A DNA stretch of 64,000 bases from Oceanithermus profundus DSM 14977 (GTDB taxonomy: Bacteria > Deinococcota > Deinococci > Deinococcales > Marinithermaceae), in NCBI RefSeq assembly GCF_000183745.1, contig NC_014761.1:1488001-1552000 (forward strand), written 5' to 3'. How positions within the stretch are numbered: position 1 is the first letter of the stretch; every line of letters starts with the position of its first letter. The notes under the pieces were generated by a model that made no database searches, was not told where the DNA came from, and was given only the letters and a program-made list of their open reading frames with translations. This document shows, piece after piece, positions 37,986-46,911 of this stretch. Both the position numbers and the translations under genes were made by a program.

Positions 37986-38639
37986 GTGCGAGGAGACCTG
38001 TTCGTCATGACCGGCGCTTCGGGGGTGGGGAAGGGTACGCTGCGTGCCCGCCTGATGGAGCGCGTCAAGCTGCACTACTCGATCTCGATGACGACGCGCC
38101 CGCCGCGCGAGGGCGAACGCCACGGGATCGACTACTGGTTCGTCGACGAGGCCACCTTCGAGCGCACGAAGCGCGAAGGCGGGTTCCTCGAGTACGCCAC
38201 CTACGTGGACCACAGCTACGGCACGCCCCGCGCGCCGGTGGAACGGGCGCTCGAGCGCGGCGAGGACGTGCTGCTCGAGATCGAGGTGCAGGGGGCCCTG
38301 CAGGTGGCCGAGAAGATGCCCGAGGCCCAGCTGATCTTCGTCATTCCCCCCTCCCTCAGCGAGCTGCGGCAGCGTCTGCTGCTGCGCGGGAAGGACACCC
38401 TCGAGAAGATCGAGAAGCGGCTCGAGCGCGCGCGCGAGGAGATCGCGCTGGCCGATCGCTTTCACTACGTGGTCGTCAACGACCTCCTCGCCGACGCGGT
38501 GGCCGACCTTGAACGTATAATCATGGCGAGGCGTCGTATAGTTAACCGGATGCGCCCGGCGCTCGAGCGCGCCCTGGAGCGCGATCCGGACCTCGAAGCC
38601 GAACTCGACGAGATCGCGAAGCGGATGCAACGGAGGTAA
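37986..38639 (+). CDS. gmk: Guanylate kinase
   Basis: 217 residues. P-loop [10 protein letters not shown], then [20 protein letters not shown] and the GMP-binding [14 protein letters not shown]. It phosphorylates GMP to GDP. The GTG start follows GGGGGAGAC. It heads a compact cluster (gmk-rpoZ-coaBC-argR-marC) of the kind common in bacteria. Confidence 0.95.
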   Translation: MRGDLFVMTGASGVGKGTLRARLMERVKLHYSISMTTRPPREGERHGIDYWFVDEATFERTKREGGFLEYATYVDHSYGTPRAPVERALERGEDVLLEIEVQGALQVAEKMPEAQLIFVIPPSLSELRQRLLLRGKDTLEKIEKRLERAREEIALADRFHYVVVNDLLADAVADLERIIMARRRIVNRMRPALERALERDPDLEAELDEIAKRMQRR

Positions 38640-38641
38640 CC

Positions 38642-38944
38642 GTGGCGGAACCTGGAATCGACAAACTGCTGGCCCTTACCGACAACAAGTACAAGCTCAC
38701 GGTGGTCATCGCCAAGCGCGCGCAGCAGCTGTTGCGCTTCAACTTCAAGAACACCGTCCTCGCGCCCCCCGAATGGCCCAAGATGCGGACCATCGAAGGG
38801 GAGCTGCCCGACCCCAACCCGGTCACCTGGGCCATGCGCGAGCTGCAATCGGGCCGGCTGGTGATCGGGGAGAACCTCATCCCCGAGGACAAGCTGAGCC
38901 GCGTCATGGAAGAGGTCTACCCCACCGAGCCGGAGCTGGAGTAG
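38642..38944 (+). CDS. rpoZ: RNA polymerase omega subunit
   Basis: 100 residues, GTG start with a GGAGGT site, 2 nt after gmk. The N-terminus ([25 protein letters not shown]) is the conserved omega region that wraps the beta-prime C-terminus. The long C-terminal tail ([20 protein letters not shown]) matches Thermus omega, which is about this length. Confidence 0.94.
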   Translation: MAEPGIDKLLALTDNKYKLTVVIAKRAQQLLRFNFKNTVLAPPEWPKMRTIEGELPDPNPVTWAMRELQSGRLVIGENLIPEDKLSRVMEEVYPTEPELE

Positions 38945-38951
38945 TCCGCAG

Positions 38952-40184
38952 GTGAGCCGCAGCACGTCGGGACGGGTCGTGGTCGCCGCCGGAGGGGGCG
39001 TGGCGGCGATGAAGACGCCGTTCCTGCTGCGCCGGCTGCGCGAGGCGGGGTTCGAGGTGCGCGCGCTCGCCAGCGACCGCGCCCTTGCCTTCACCACCGA
39101 GACCGCCCTGGCGGTGGCCGCGGGCGGCCCGGTGGCCACCGAGGCGCGCTGGTTCGCCGCCGAGGGCGACGCGCTCCACCTCGACCTGGCGCGCTGGGCC
39201 GACCTGCTCGTCGTCGCCCCCGCCACGGCGGCGGGGCTGGCGCGGGCGGCCGCGGGCCTGGCCGAGGACCTGACGACGGCCACGATCCTGGGCGGCGCGC
39301 GCAAGGTGCTCTGGGCGCCGGCGATGAACCCCGAGATGTGGCAGCACCCCGCCACCCAGGCCAACGTCGAACGCCTGCGCGCCTGGGGGCACGCCTTCGT
39401 GGGTCCCGAACACGGCGCGCTGGCCGCGGTCGGCGAGGGGGAAGGTCTGGGCCGCATGAGCGAGCCCGAAACCATCGTCGAACACGTGCGCTACCACCTC
39501 ACCCCCAAGGACCTCGAGGGCTACACCGTGCTGGTGACGGCGGGCCCCACCCGCGAGTACTTCGATCCGGTGCGCTTCATCTCGAACCCCTCCTCCGGCA
39601 AGATGGGCTACGCCGTCGCCGAGGCCGCACGCGACCGCGGCGCCCGCGTGATCTTGGTCAGCGGCCCCACGGCGCTGCCCGCGCCCTGGGGGGTCGAGGT
39701 CGTGCACGTCGAGCGCGCCGAGGAGATGCATGCGGCGGTGCTCGAGCGCTTTCCCGAAACCGACGCGGTGGTCATGGCCGCGGCGGTCGCCGACTGGCGG
39801 CCCGCTCGCACCGCCAGCGAGAAGACCCCGAAGCAGGAGGGGAAGAACGTGGTCGAGCTGGCGCCCACCCCCGACATCCTCGCCGAGCTGGGGCGGCGCA
39901 AGGCGCCGGGGCAGGTCCTCGTCGGCTTCGCCATGGAAACCCGCGCCGGGCGGGAGCGCGCCCGCGCCAAGCTGGAACGCAAGAACCTGGACCTGATCGC
40001 CCTCAACTTCCCCACCCGGGCCGGCAGCGCCTTCGGTGGGGACCACAACGAGGTCGAGCTGCTCTTCCCGGACGGCCGCGTCGAGGCGACCGGACGCGTG
40101 CGCAAACGCGCCGTCGCCGAGCGCGTCCTCGACCACGTTCGCGAGCTGCTGATCGCAAAGGAGGCCGAACGCGATGCCCAATAA
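38952..40184 (+). CDS. coaBC: Bifunctional phosphopantothenoylcysteine decarboxylase/synthase
   Basis: 410 residues. The N-terminal flavoprotein domain (CoaC) has the active His76 ([10 protein letters not shown]) and PAMN at 123-126. The C-terminal CoaB domain has [24 protein letters not shown]. The CoaC flap normally reads ACGDxGxGRM with a redox Cys; here it is [14 protein letters not shown] (156-169), with no Cys. This may be a lineage variant. The start is GTG 38952, 7 nt after rpoZ. Confidence 0.92.
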   Translation: MSRSTSGRVVVAAGGGVAAMKTPFLLRRLREAGFEVRALASDRALAFTTETALAVAAGGPVATEARWFAAEGDALHLDLARWADLLVVAPATAAGLARAAAGLAEDLTTATILGGARKVLWAPAMNPEMWQHPATQANVERLRAWGHAFVGPEHGALAAVGEGEGLGRMSEPETIVEHVRYHLTPKDLEGYTVLVTAGPTREYFDPVRFISNPSSGKMGYAVAEAARDRGARVILVSGPTALPAPWGVEVVHVERAEEMHAAVLERFPETDAVVMAAAVADWRPARTASEKTPKQEGKNVVELAPTPDILAELGRRKAPGQVLVGFAMETRAGRERARAKLERKNLDLIALNFPTRAGSAFGGDHNEVELLFPDGRVEATGRVRKRAVAERVLDHVRELLIAKEAERDAQ

Positions 40185-40632
40185 GGAGAAACGGCACAAG
40201 AAGATCCAAGAAATCGTATCCAAGGAGGAGATCTCCACCCAGGCCGAACTGGTCGCGCGGCTGCAGAAGGAAGGCTTCAACGTCACCCAGGCCACGGTCT
40301 CGCGCGACATCAACGAGCTGCGGCTCGTGCGCATCCCCTTGGGGAAGGGCAAGCACAAGTACGCGCTGGCCCCGATCCAGCTCGAGGAGGACGTGGCCCG
40401 CGAGATCGAGGGTCGCTTCCGCGAGTTCGTGAAGGACATCGACCGCGGCGAGAACGTGCTCGTGATCCGCACCGAAGACGGCCACGCCACCGGCATCGCG
40501 CTCCTGATCGACAAGCTGCACCGTGACGACATCGTGGGCACCCTCGCGGGCGAGGACACCATCCTGGTCGTCGCGCGCACCTCGGACGACGCCGAAAAGC
40601 TCGTGGACGACTTCGCGGCCTTCCTCGCGTGA
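40174..40632 (+). CDS. argR: Arginine repressor
   Basis: 152 residues. The N-terminal winged helix ([38 protein letters not shown]) and C-terminal arginine-binding oligomer domain ([34 protein letters not shown]) are complete. It controls arginine biosynthesis and could act on argJ at the right end of the window. It overlaps coaBC by 11 nt. Confidence 0.94.
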   Translation: MPNKEKRHKKIQEIVSKEEISTQAELVARLQKEGFNVTQATVSRDINELRLVRIPLGKGKHKYALAPIQLEEDVAREIEGRFREFVKDIDRGENVLVIRTEDGHATGIALLIDKLHRDDIVGTLAGEDTILVVARTSDDAEKLVDDFAAFLA

Positions 40633-41255
40633 CCCTGCTCGCGGCCAAGGCGCTGCTGACCCTCTTCGTCGTCATGGACCCGGTGGGGCTGGCGCCGGTC
40701 TTCGTCGCGCTCGCCGGCGGACGCCCCACCGCGGACCAGGTGCGCATGGCCCGGCGCGCCGTTCGGGTGGCCGGCGGGGTGCTGCTGGCCTTCGCCCTCT
40801 TCGGGCCGGCGCTGCTCGAATACCTGGGGATCAGCCTCGACGCCTTCCGGGTCGCGGGCGGCCTGCTGCTCCTGAAGATCGCCGTGGACATGGTCTTCGC
40901 CCACCGCGAACGCGAAACCGACGAGGAAAAGGCCGAGGCCAGCCTGCGCGAGGACATCAGCGTCTTTCCGCTGGCCATCCCGCTGCTCGCGGGCCCCGGC
41001 GCCATGACCAGCGTGATGATCCTCACCGCGGAATCGCGCGACGTCCCCGGAGGTTTCTTCATCGTCCTGGGGGCGGTGGTGGTCGTGCTGCTGCTCGCCT
41101 ACGCCGCGCTGGTGCTCGCCTCCCGCCTGGCGCGGCTGCTCGGGCGCACCGGCGTCAACGTCGTGACCCGGGTGCTGGGCGTCCTGCTGTCCGCCCTCGC
41201 TGTGCAGTACATCGCCGACGGCGTCCTCGACTTCCTGGCCCTGGCGGTAGGCTAA
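40629..41255 (+). CDS. MarC family integral membrane protein
   Basis: 208 residues, about six transmembrane helices. MarC signature [13 protein letters not shown] near the N-terminus and [15 protein letters not shown] in the middle. The family is described as NAAT transporters or as proteins of unknown role. GTG 40629 overlaps the argR stop (GTGA). Its own stop TAA forms part of the thrB -10 box. Confidence 0.88.
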   Translation: MTLLAAKALLTLFVVMDPVGLAPVFVALAGGRPTADQVRMARRAVRVAGGVLLAFALFGPALLEYLGISLDAFRVAGGLLLLKIAVDMVFAHRERETDEEKAEASLREDISVFPLAIPLLAGPGAMTSVMILTAESRDVPGGFFIVLGAVVVVLLLAYAALVLASRLARLLGRTGVNVVTRVLGVLLSALAVQYIADGVLDFLALAVG

Positions 41256-41258
41256 ACT
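41253..41258 (+). promoter_or_regulatory. -10 box of thrB
   Basis: TAAACT, 8 nt before ATG 41267; the first three bases are the marC stop codon. Confidence 0.55.
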
Positions 41259-41266
41259 CCTAAGAG

Positions 41267-42139
41267 ATGGAGCGCGTCTACGTACCCGCCACGCTCGCCA
41301 ACCTCGGCAGCGGCTTCGATGCGCTCGGGGTCGCGCTCGCGCTCTACCTGGAGGCCGAGGCCGAACCCGCGGAAAGCGACCGTTTCCACTACAGCGGCGA
41401 GGGCTACGTCCCCGACACCCCCGACAACCTGGTGCACGAGGCCTTTCGCGCGGCGTTCGCCCGCGCCGGGGAGGCCGCGCCGCCCGTCGAGATCCGTCTC
41501 TTCAACCCCATCCCCCTGGCACGCGGCCTCGGCTCGAGCGCCGCGGCGCGCGTCGCCGGGGCCGCGCTCGCCGACCGCCTGCTGGACGGCCGCCTTGGCA
41601 GGGAGGGCGTCTTCGCGGTCGCCACGGAGCTCGAAGGCCACCCCGACAACGTCGCGCCCGCGGTCTTCGGCGGCTTCCAGCTCGCCCTCGCCCAGCCGCT
41701 GACCCACGTCCCGCTCGCGCAGCCCGACGGGCTGCGCTTCGTCGTGGCCGTACCCGGCCAGCCGCTGGCCACCGCCCAGGCGCGGGCCGCGCTGCCGGCG
41801 CAGGTGCCCCACGCCGACGCCCGCTACAACCTGGCGCGCGCCGCGCTCTGGGCCGCGGCGCTGGCGCAGGGCCGGCTCGAGCTGCTCGCCGAGGCGGCCC
41901 GCGACCGCCTGCACCAGCCCTACCGCCTCGAGCTGATGCCGGGGGCGGCCGAAGCGCTGGAGGCCGCGCGCGCCGCGGGCGCGCTCGCCGCCTTCGTGGC
42001 GGGCGCCGGGCCCAGCGTGGCGGCGCTGACCGACGCGGCCGCGTCCGAGGTCGTTCGCGCGCTCGCGGACTACGCCGGACCCGAGGGACGGCTGTTGACC
42101 CTTAGCATAGGAGGGGGGTTGACGTGGAAGGCAACCTGA
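41267..42139 (+). CDS. thrB: Homoserine kinase
   Basis: 290 residues. GHMP kinase: [18 protein letters not shown], the ATP loop [29 protein letters not shown], and GAGPSVAAL near the end. It phosphorylates homoserine in threonine synthesis. No other thr gene is adjacent. The DUF4388 gene overlaps its end by 16 nt. Confidence 0.93.
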   Translation: MERVYVPATLANLGSGFDALGVALALYLEAEAEPAESDRFHYSGEGYVPDTPDNLVHEAFRAAFARAGEAAPPVEIRLFNPIPLARGLGSSAAARVAGAALADRLLDGRLGREGVFAVATELEGHPDNVAPAVFGGFQLALAQPLTHVPLAQPDGLRFVVAVPGQPLATAQARAALPAQVPHADARYNLARAALWAAALAQGRLELLAEAARDRLHQPYRLELMPGAAEALEAARAAGALAAFVAGAGPSVAALTDAAASEVVRALADYAGPEGRLLTLSIGGGLTWKAT

Positions 42140-42861
42140 GCACGATGCCGCTGGTGGACCTGCTCGAGCTGCTGCACGCGGGCCGCAAGTCCGGCGTGCT
42201 GCGGATCGAGGGCCGCCCTCCGCTCGTGCTGCGCCTGCAGGCCGGGGAGGTGGTGGGCGGCGGCATCCTCGACTGGGAAGGGCTCGAGGCCATCGCCGCC
42301 TTCGACCTGCACGCCCCCGAAGGGGCCTTCCACTTCGAACCGGGGCTGCAGTCGGGCAAGGTGATCCGGCCCATGCAGGCGCTCCTGGGCGAGTGGGCGC
42401 GCCTCAACGACGAATGCCGCCGCTTCCTCGAGGTCATCGACTCCCCCTCGCGCGTCTACGAGGGGCTGGGCGGCGAACCCCCCTACGACGTCTTCGTGGG
42501 CGGGCGCAGCGTCCGCGGCGCCGCCAAGGCCTGGGGCGTCCCGTTGATCATCGCCATGGAACGCGTCTGGACGGGGCTTCGCAGCGGCGACCTCACCCCG
42601 CTCGGGCGGTACGCCTGGTACGGCCTGCGCATCCGCCACCCCCAGGCGCGCAGGAAGCCGCCCGAGGACGGCGACCTGAGCCAGCTGATGGACGGCCGCG
42701 CCAACCTGGGCGACCTGGTCGCCGCGGGCGTGGAGCCGAACCGGCTGCGGCGTTACCTGATCGAAGGCATCGCCGCCGGCGACCTGCTCTTCCCCGGCCG
42801 CGGCTGGCTGTTGCGGGACCTGACCTGGGAACTCGAGCACACCCCGGCTCCACCTTCGTGA
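42124..42861 (+). CDS. DUF4388 domain protein
   Basis: 245 residues. The N-terminus ([44 protein letters not shown]) is the DUF4388/PATAN domain, often found with two-component and Roadblock-type signalling in Deinococcus-Thermus. The C-terminal half (LMDGRANLGDLVAAG, LRRYLIEGIAAGDL) looks like a helical repeat of a winged-helix type. GTG start with a GGAGGGG site inside thrB. Function unknown. Confidence 0.82.
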   Translation: MEGNLSTMPLVDLLELLHAGRKSGVLRIEGRPPLVLRLQAGEVVGGGILDWEGLEAIAAFDLHAPEGAFHFEPGLQSGKVIRPMQALLGEWARLNDECRRFLEVIDSPSRVYEGLGGEPPYDVFVGGRSVRGAAKAWGVPLIIAMERVWTGLRSGDLTPLGRYAWYGLRIRHPQARRKPPEDGDLSQLMDGRANLGDLVAAGVEPNRLRRYLIEGIAAGDLLFPGRGWLLRDLTWELEHTPAPPS

Positions 42862-42878
42862 TCACTTTTTGAATCGGG

Positions 42879-42884
42879 TATACT
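42879..42884 (+). promoter_or_regulatory. -10 box of the TetR gene
   Basis: TATACT, 6 nt before ATG 42891, with a possible TTCGTG -35 at 18 bp. Confidence 0.6.
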
Positions 42885-42890
42885 ATCTTC

Positions 42891-43496
42891 ATGCAGGGCC
42901 TTCGGGAACGCCAAAAACAGCGCCGCCGCGAGCGGATCCTGCGCACCGCCGTCGAGCTCTTCAAGGAGCGCGGGTTTCAGCAGACCACCGCGGTGGACAT
43001 CGCCAAGGCCAGCCACGTCTCCCGCGGCACCTTCTTCAACTACTACCCCTACAAGGAGGCGGTGCTGCTCGACTACGGCGCCGAACTGCTGGAGCTCGCC
43101 TGGGGCGAGGCCAAGGCCGCCCTCGAGAACGGCGTCCCACCGGTGGAGGTGCTCGAGGCCTTCTGGAACCGCCTGGCCGAGCTGAGCGAACAGGAGCTGG
43201 GGCGCGAGCTGCTCTCGCACCTGGCCTACGAGCTCGTCAACCCCGACCCGGAGCGGGCGCACGCCGCCTACGAAGCCCTGCCCCTGGCCCAGTTCGTCGC
43301 CGAGATCCTGCGCCCGCTGGCGCGCGCCGGCCGCCTGCGCACCGACCTCTCCCTCGACCGCATGGCCAACTCCATCGCCGACGCCTTCCTGCTCGCCGTG
43401 CTGCGCTGGGCCGGGCACACCCCCGACCGCAGCCTCGCCGGCGAGCTGCAGAAGTTCCTGACCATCGTCCTCGAGGGCGTGCTCGCCCGTCCGTGA
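42891..43496 (+). CDS. TetR family transcriptional regulator
   Basis: 201 residues. N-terminal helix-turn-helix: RERILRTAVELFKERGFQQT, VDIAKASHVSRGTFFNYYPY. The C-terminal ligand domain is all-helical and not diagnostic. It overlaps the alkyltransferase-like gene by 4 nt (GTGA), so the two are co-translated. The target could be its own operon or a fatty-acid pathway; nothing in the sequence decides. Confidence 0.9.
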   Translation: MQGLRERQKQRRRERILRTAVELFKERGFQQTTAVDIAKASHVSRGTFFNYYPYKEAVLLDYGAELLELAWGEAKAALENGVPPVEVLEAFWNRLAELSEQELGRELLSHLAYELVNPDPERAHAAYEALPLAQFVAEILRPLARAGRLRTDLSLDRMANSIADAFLLAVLRWAGHTPDRSLAGELQKFLTIVLEGVLARP

Positions 43497-43972
43497 ACCG
43501 CTCCTGGGCCTTCCTGGAAACCCCGATCGGTCTGCTGCGCGTGGAGGCCAGCGCCGCAGGCCTGACGCGCGTGCACCTGGCGGGGGCGCCCCAGGACGAG
43601 GCGGAAGGCGCCGGCTGGGCGCACGTGACGCGCTTTTTGGACTTCGCCGAGCGCTACTTCGCGGGCGAACCCGTCGCCTACGCCGGCGCCCTCGACCTGA
43701 GCGGGGCCACGCCCCGGCAGGCGGCGCTGTGGCGCTACGTGCAAACCATCCCCTACGGCCGCACCCAAAGCTACGCCCAGGTGGGGCGGGCGCTGGGGCT
43801 GCACCCCCGGGCCGTCGGGGCGGGGATGCGCGCCGTCCCCTGGTTGCTGGCCGTGCCCGCCCACCGCGTGATCCACGCGGACGGGCGCGTGGGGGGCTTC
43901 GCGGGCATGGAGGGCGTCAAGGCCTGGCTGCTCGCGTTCGAAGGCGTCAACCCGGCGTCAGGTACTTGCTGA
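43493..43972 (+). CDS. Alkyltransferase-like protein (ATL, Cys to Ala)
   Basis: 159 residues from GTG 43493. It has the O6-alkylguanine-DNA alkyltransferase fold: TPRQAALWRYVQTIPYGRTQSYAQVG, the DNA-binding helix with Arg finger (HPRAVGAGMRAVP) and active-site loop VPAHRVIHADGRVGGF. The acceptor Cys of PCHRV is Ala123, so it cannot transfer alkyl groups. ATLs bind alkylated guanine and recruit nucleotide excision repair; one is known in Thermus with the same kind of substitution. Its 3' end overlaps acuC on the other strand by 26 bp. Confidence 0.88.
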   Translation: MNRSWAFLETPIGLLRVEASAAGLTRVHLAGAPQDEAEGAGWAHVTRFLDFAERYFAGEPVAYAGALDLSGATPRQAALWRYVQTIPYGRTQSYAQVGRALGLHPRAVGAGMRAVPWLLAVPAHRVIHADGRVGGFAGMEGVKAWLLAFEGVNPASGTC

Positions 43973-45083
43973 CCACGTCGAGCAGCCGGTCGACGTTGCT
44001 GCGGTTGTAGCGCTCGATCTCGGGGCGGCGCGGCACCAGCGGCGGTCCGTGGGTGTCGTGCAGCTCGGCGCCGAGCGTCTGCCCCAGGCGCTGGCCCCAG
44101 CGGCTGCGCCAGCCTTCGGGCAGGCGCTCGGGGAGCCGCTGCTCCTTGAGCAGGAAGTAGAGCAGCGCCCAGACCCGCACCGCGGCGTCGAAGGAATACC
44201 CCCCGCCGAGGGTGAAGAGCACCCGGCCTTCGGTGTACTGCTCCGCCCCTTCGAGGATGCGGGTGAAGATCCGCTCGTAGGCCCGGGTGGTCAGCATCAG
44301 GTCGGCCAGCGGATCGAGGAAGTGGGCGTCGGCTCCGGCCTGGACCAGGATCACGTCGGGCAGGAACCAGGCCAGCGCCTTCTCGAAGACCCGCTCGAAG
44401 CCCTCGAGGTAGCAGGCGTCGCCGGTGTAGGGCTCGAGCGGCAGGTTCCAGCTGTACCCGGTGCCGCCGCCCTGACCCAGCTCGAAAACGCCGCCCGTTC
44501 CCGGGAACAGGTAACGGCCCGATTCGTGCAGGGAGAGGGTGAGCACCCGCGGATCCTTGTAGAAGATCCACTGCACCCCGTCGCCGTGGTGGACGTCGAC
44601 GTCGACGTAAAGCACCCGCATCCCCGCCTCCAGGAAGTGGTGGATCGCCACGGCGAGGTCGTTGTAGACGCAAAAGCCGGAGGCGCGGTCGAACTGGGCG
44701 TGGTGCAGCCCTCCGCCCAGCTGCAGCACCCTGCGGGCGGTCCCGCCGCTCACCAGCCGCGCCCCGGTGAGCGTCCCCCCCACCAGCCAGCGCGCCGCGG
44801 CGTCCATGCCGGGGAAGACCGGCGTGTCGCTCGTCCCCAGACCGTACTCGTCCAGGTCGTCGGGGGGGGCTCCCTGGCTCGCCGCCTCCACCCGGCGCAC
44901 GAACCGTTCGGCGTGGACCGTGAGCACGTCCTCGCGCCGCGCCTGGACGGCCGCGACCGGACCCCAGGCGGGGTCGAGCTCCTCGAGCAGCTCGACCAGC
45001 ATGGCGAGCCGCTGGGGGCTGAAGGGGTGTTGCGGCCCGAAGTCGTAGGTCAGGTACTCGGGCCTGTAGACTACCGGGACCAT
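43947..45083 (-). CDS. acuC: AcuC family deacetylase (class I/II HDAC fold)
   Basis: 378 residues from ATG 45083. HDAC-fold motifs: FVRRVEAASQG, LGGGLHHAQFDRASGFCVYND, YVDVDVHHGDGVQWIF, LSLHESGRYLFPGTG and QAGADAHFLDPLADL. It removes acetyl groups from lysine, in Bacillus from acetyl-CoA synthetase. It overlaps acuB by 13 nt. The Zn ligands (Asp-x-His and Asp) are all present. Confidence 0.93.
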   Translation of the reverse strand: MVPVVYRPEYLTYDFGPQHPFSPQRLAMLVELLEELDPAWGPVAAVQARREDVLTVHAERFVRRVEAASQGAPPDDLDEYGLGTSDTPVFPGMDAAARWLVGGTLTGARLVSGGTARRVLQLGGGLHHAQFDRASGFCVYNDLAVAIHHFLEAGMRVLYVDVDVHHGDGVQWIFYKDPRVLTLSLHESGRYLFPGTGGVFELGQGGGTGYSWNLPLEPYTGDACYLEGFERVFEKALAWFLPDVILVQAGADAHFLDPLADLMLTTRAYERIFTRILEGAEQYTEGRVLFTLGGGYSFDAAVRVWALLYFLLKEQRLPERLPEGWRSRWGQRLGQTLGAELHDTHGPPLVPRRPEIERYNRSNVDRLLDVVSKYLTPG

Positions 45084-45700
45084 GGTTTTTCGGGCGGCCA
45101 GAGCACCTCGAACCCCGCGGCCCGCAGTTCGTCGGCGAGCTTGCGGGTTTCCAGGCTTCCCACGCGCAGCACGTTGCGCACCCAACCGGGTTCGTCGGGG
45201 TAGGTGAGCAGGGAGTGGATGTTCACGCCCCGCTCGGCGAAGAAAGCGGCCAGCTTGGCCAGCTTCCCGGGCCGGTCGGGCAGGCGGACCTCGACGCGGC
45301 CGCTGGGCAGCCGCGCCCCGGTGAGCGCCACCAGCGCGTCGAGCAGATCGATGCCGGTGATGATGCCGACCAGCTCACGGCCGTCCACCACCGGCAGGCA
45401 GCCGATCTTGCGGTCGCGCATGACCCGCGCGGCTTCCTCGACGGGGTCGAGCGGGTCGGCGGTGAGCACCGGGGTGGTCATCACCTCCTCGACCCGCGCC
45501 TGAGGGGTGAAGGGCATGGGCGAGAGCTCGCTGGTCGCGAGCCGCACGTCGCGGTCGGTAATGATGCCGACGATCCGCCCGCCCTCGACGACGGGCAGGT
45601 GGCGGATGCCCTGCTCCCACATCAGGGCGTTGGCTTCTTCGAGCGTGGCCCCGGTGGAGATGGTGATCACCGGGGAGTGCATCACATCGCGTACGAGCAT
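45071..45700 (-). CDS. acuB: AcuB-like protein: two CBS domains plus ACT domain
   Basis: 209 residues. CBS1 (VRDVMHSPVITISTGATLEE) and CBS2 (VEEVMTTPVLTADPLDPVEE) form a nucleotide-sensing pair, followed by an ACT domain (VEVRLPDRPGKLAKLAAFFA, GVNIHSLLTY). This layout is typical of AcuB, thought to sense adenine nucleotides in the acetate/acetoin system. GGAGGT site before the ATG; 33 nt after acuA. Confidence 0.9.
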   Translation of the reverse strand: MLVRDVMHSPVITISTGATLEEANALMWEQGIRHLPVVEGGRIVGIITDRDVRLATSELSPMPFTPQARVEEVMTTPVLTADPLDPVEEAARVMRDRKIGCLPVVDGRELVGIITGIDLLDALVALTGARLPSGRVEVRLPDRPGKLAKLAAFFAERGVNIHSLLTYPDEPGWVRNVLRVGSLETRKLADELRAAGFEVLWPPEKPWSR

Positions 45701-45733
45701 CGCACCTCCGTTTTCTCCAGTCTACCGCCCGGA

Positions 45734-46369
45734 CTAGAAGGGGAAGTCCCAGGGGGCGGTGCCCTTGAGGCGCAGCTGGTGGAAGCGCTCGACGGTCTCG
45801 GGAGGCGCCTGGGGCCCGATGCGCGCCATGAGCGCGTTCTCGATGCGGCCTGCGATCTCGGGGTCGTCGGTGCGCCAGACCCGGAAGCCCACCTTGCGGT
45901 AGAGCCGGATCAGGGCTTCGCGGTAGGTGAAGGGGCTCACGCCGGTGCGCTCGGTGTCGTAATGCCAGGAGAGCAGCTGGGCGATCACGACCTTATCGTC
46001 GAAGAAGCCCGTCGCAAAGGTCCGTTCCAGCAGCTTCCGGGCGAGGCCCCGCCCGCGCCACGCCGGAGCCACCTCGACGGCGCCCAGCTCCCAGATGCGG
46101 CAGGTCGGGTCGCAGCTCCAGCGCTCGAAGCGTTCGGGCTTCTGCAGGGCGACGTAGGCGACCGTCACCCCTTCCGCGAAGGCCGCGCTCACGCACCCCT
46201 CCCCCGAGCGAACGAGCTTGACCAGGGCCTCGTGCTGGCGCTCGGGCGGGCGGAAGACGTCGAGTTCGGGATGGAAGGGGTGGCGTTCGAGCGTCTCGGC
46301 GTCGCAGCAGATGCACAGCTCGGCGGTCTGCGGCGGCGTCCGGTCCTGCGCGCCCGCGGGCTCGCCCAC
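45734..46369 (-). CDS. acuA: AcuA-like GNAT protein acetyltransferase
   Basis: 211 residues from GTG 46369, which lies 2 nt after the MoaD-like stop. The GNAT core ELGAVEVAPAWRGRGLARKLLE binds acetyl-CoA. The C-terminus (LLSWHYDTERTGVSPFTYRE, RTDDPEIAGRIENALMARIG) closely follows the AcuA pattern, so the assignment does not rest on the GNAT fold alone. AcuA acetylates the catalytic lysine of acetyl-CoA synthetase. A leading Cys pair (CICC) is unusual. Confidence 0.85.
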   Translation of the reverse strand: MGEPAGAQDRTPPQTAELCICCDAETLERHPFHPELDVFRPPERQHEALVKLVRSGEGCVSAAFAEGVTVAYVALQKPERFERWSCDPTCRIWELGAVEVAPAWRGRGLARKLLERTFATGFFDDKVVIAQLLSWHYDTERTGVSPFTYREALIRLYRKVGFRVWRTDDPEIAGRIENALMARIGPQAPPETVERFHQLRLKGTAPWDFPF

Positions 46370-46371
46370 GC

Positions 46372-46911
46372 CTAACCCCCGCCGCGCATCGCGCCGACGC
46401 TGATGCGCTCCGCCCAGCGGCGCGCCTCCGCGCCGCCGACCTCGACCTCGAGCCGGCTGGTGCGCAGCCCGCCCACCACCCGCGGGGGCAGCGCGCGAAA
46501 ACGCACCCAGGCCCCGTCCACGCGCCAGCCGTCGTCCGCCTCGACCGCCCCCCAACGGCGCAGGTAGTCCGCCAGCAGCCAGGGCGAGACGCCGCCCAGC
46601 TCGGCGCGCCAGACCCCCGCGCGGTCGGGCCCCGAGAAGCCGAGCGCCCCGCCGGCCACCGGCGGGAAGAGGTCGAGCACGTCCTCCGGACCCACCGGCG
46701 TGGCCAGGCCCTGGAGGTAGCGCACGTCGCGGCCGTTCACGAAGACCGAGACCCGCTCCGAGAGCACCCCCGGGGCCTCGAAGAGCTCGCCCTGCATCTC
46801 GGGGTGCAGCGTGAGCAGCTTCTCGAGCACCTCGCCGACGGTGGCCCCGTCCAGCTCCAGGTGCTTCACCCCGGCCACGTCGCGGAAGGTGGCGTAGAGG
46901 TTAACCCGCAC
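46372..46911 (-). CDS. MoaD-related protein with C-terminal extension (DUF1952-like)
   Basis: 179 residues. Residues 1-88 are a MoaD/ThiS ubiquitin-like domain ending in LFPPVAGG, where free MoaD would stop. About 90 more residues follow (WRAELGGVSPWLLADYLRRW, WVRFRALPPRVVGGLRTSRL), matching the layout of a structurally known Thermus MoaD-related protein. The extreme C-terminus is also Gly-Gly-Gly. It overlaps the LapA-like gene by 11 nt and is coupled to acuA. Whether either GG is activated is unknown. Confidence 0.8.
   Translation of the reverse strand: MRVNLYATFRDVAGVKHLELDGATVGEVLEKLLTLHPEMQGELFEAPGVLSERVSVFVNGRDVRYLQGLATPVGPEDVLDLFPPVAGGALGFSGPDRAGVWRAELGGVSPWLLADYLRRWGAVEADDGWRVDGAWVRFRALPPRVVGGLRTSRLEVEVGGAEARRWAERISVGAMRGGG

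Noticed and set aside
43493-43972. Active O6-methylguanine-DNA methyltransferase
   Set aside because: The acceptor cysteine is replaced by alanine (PAHR).
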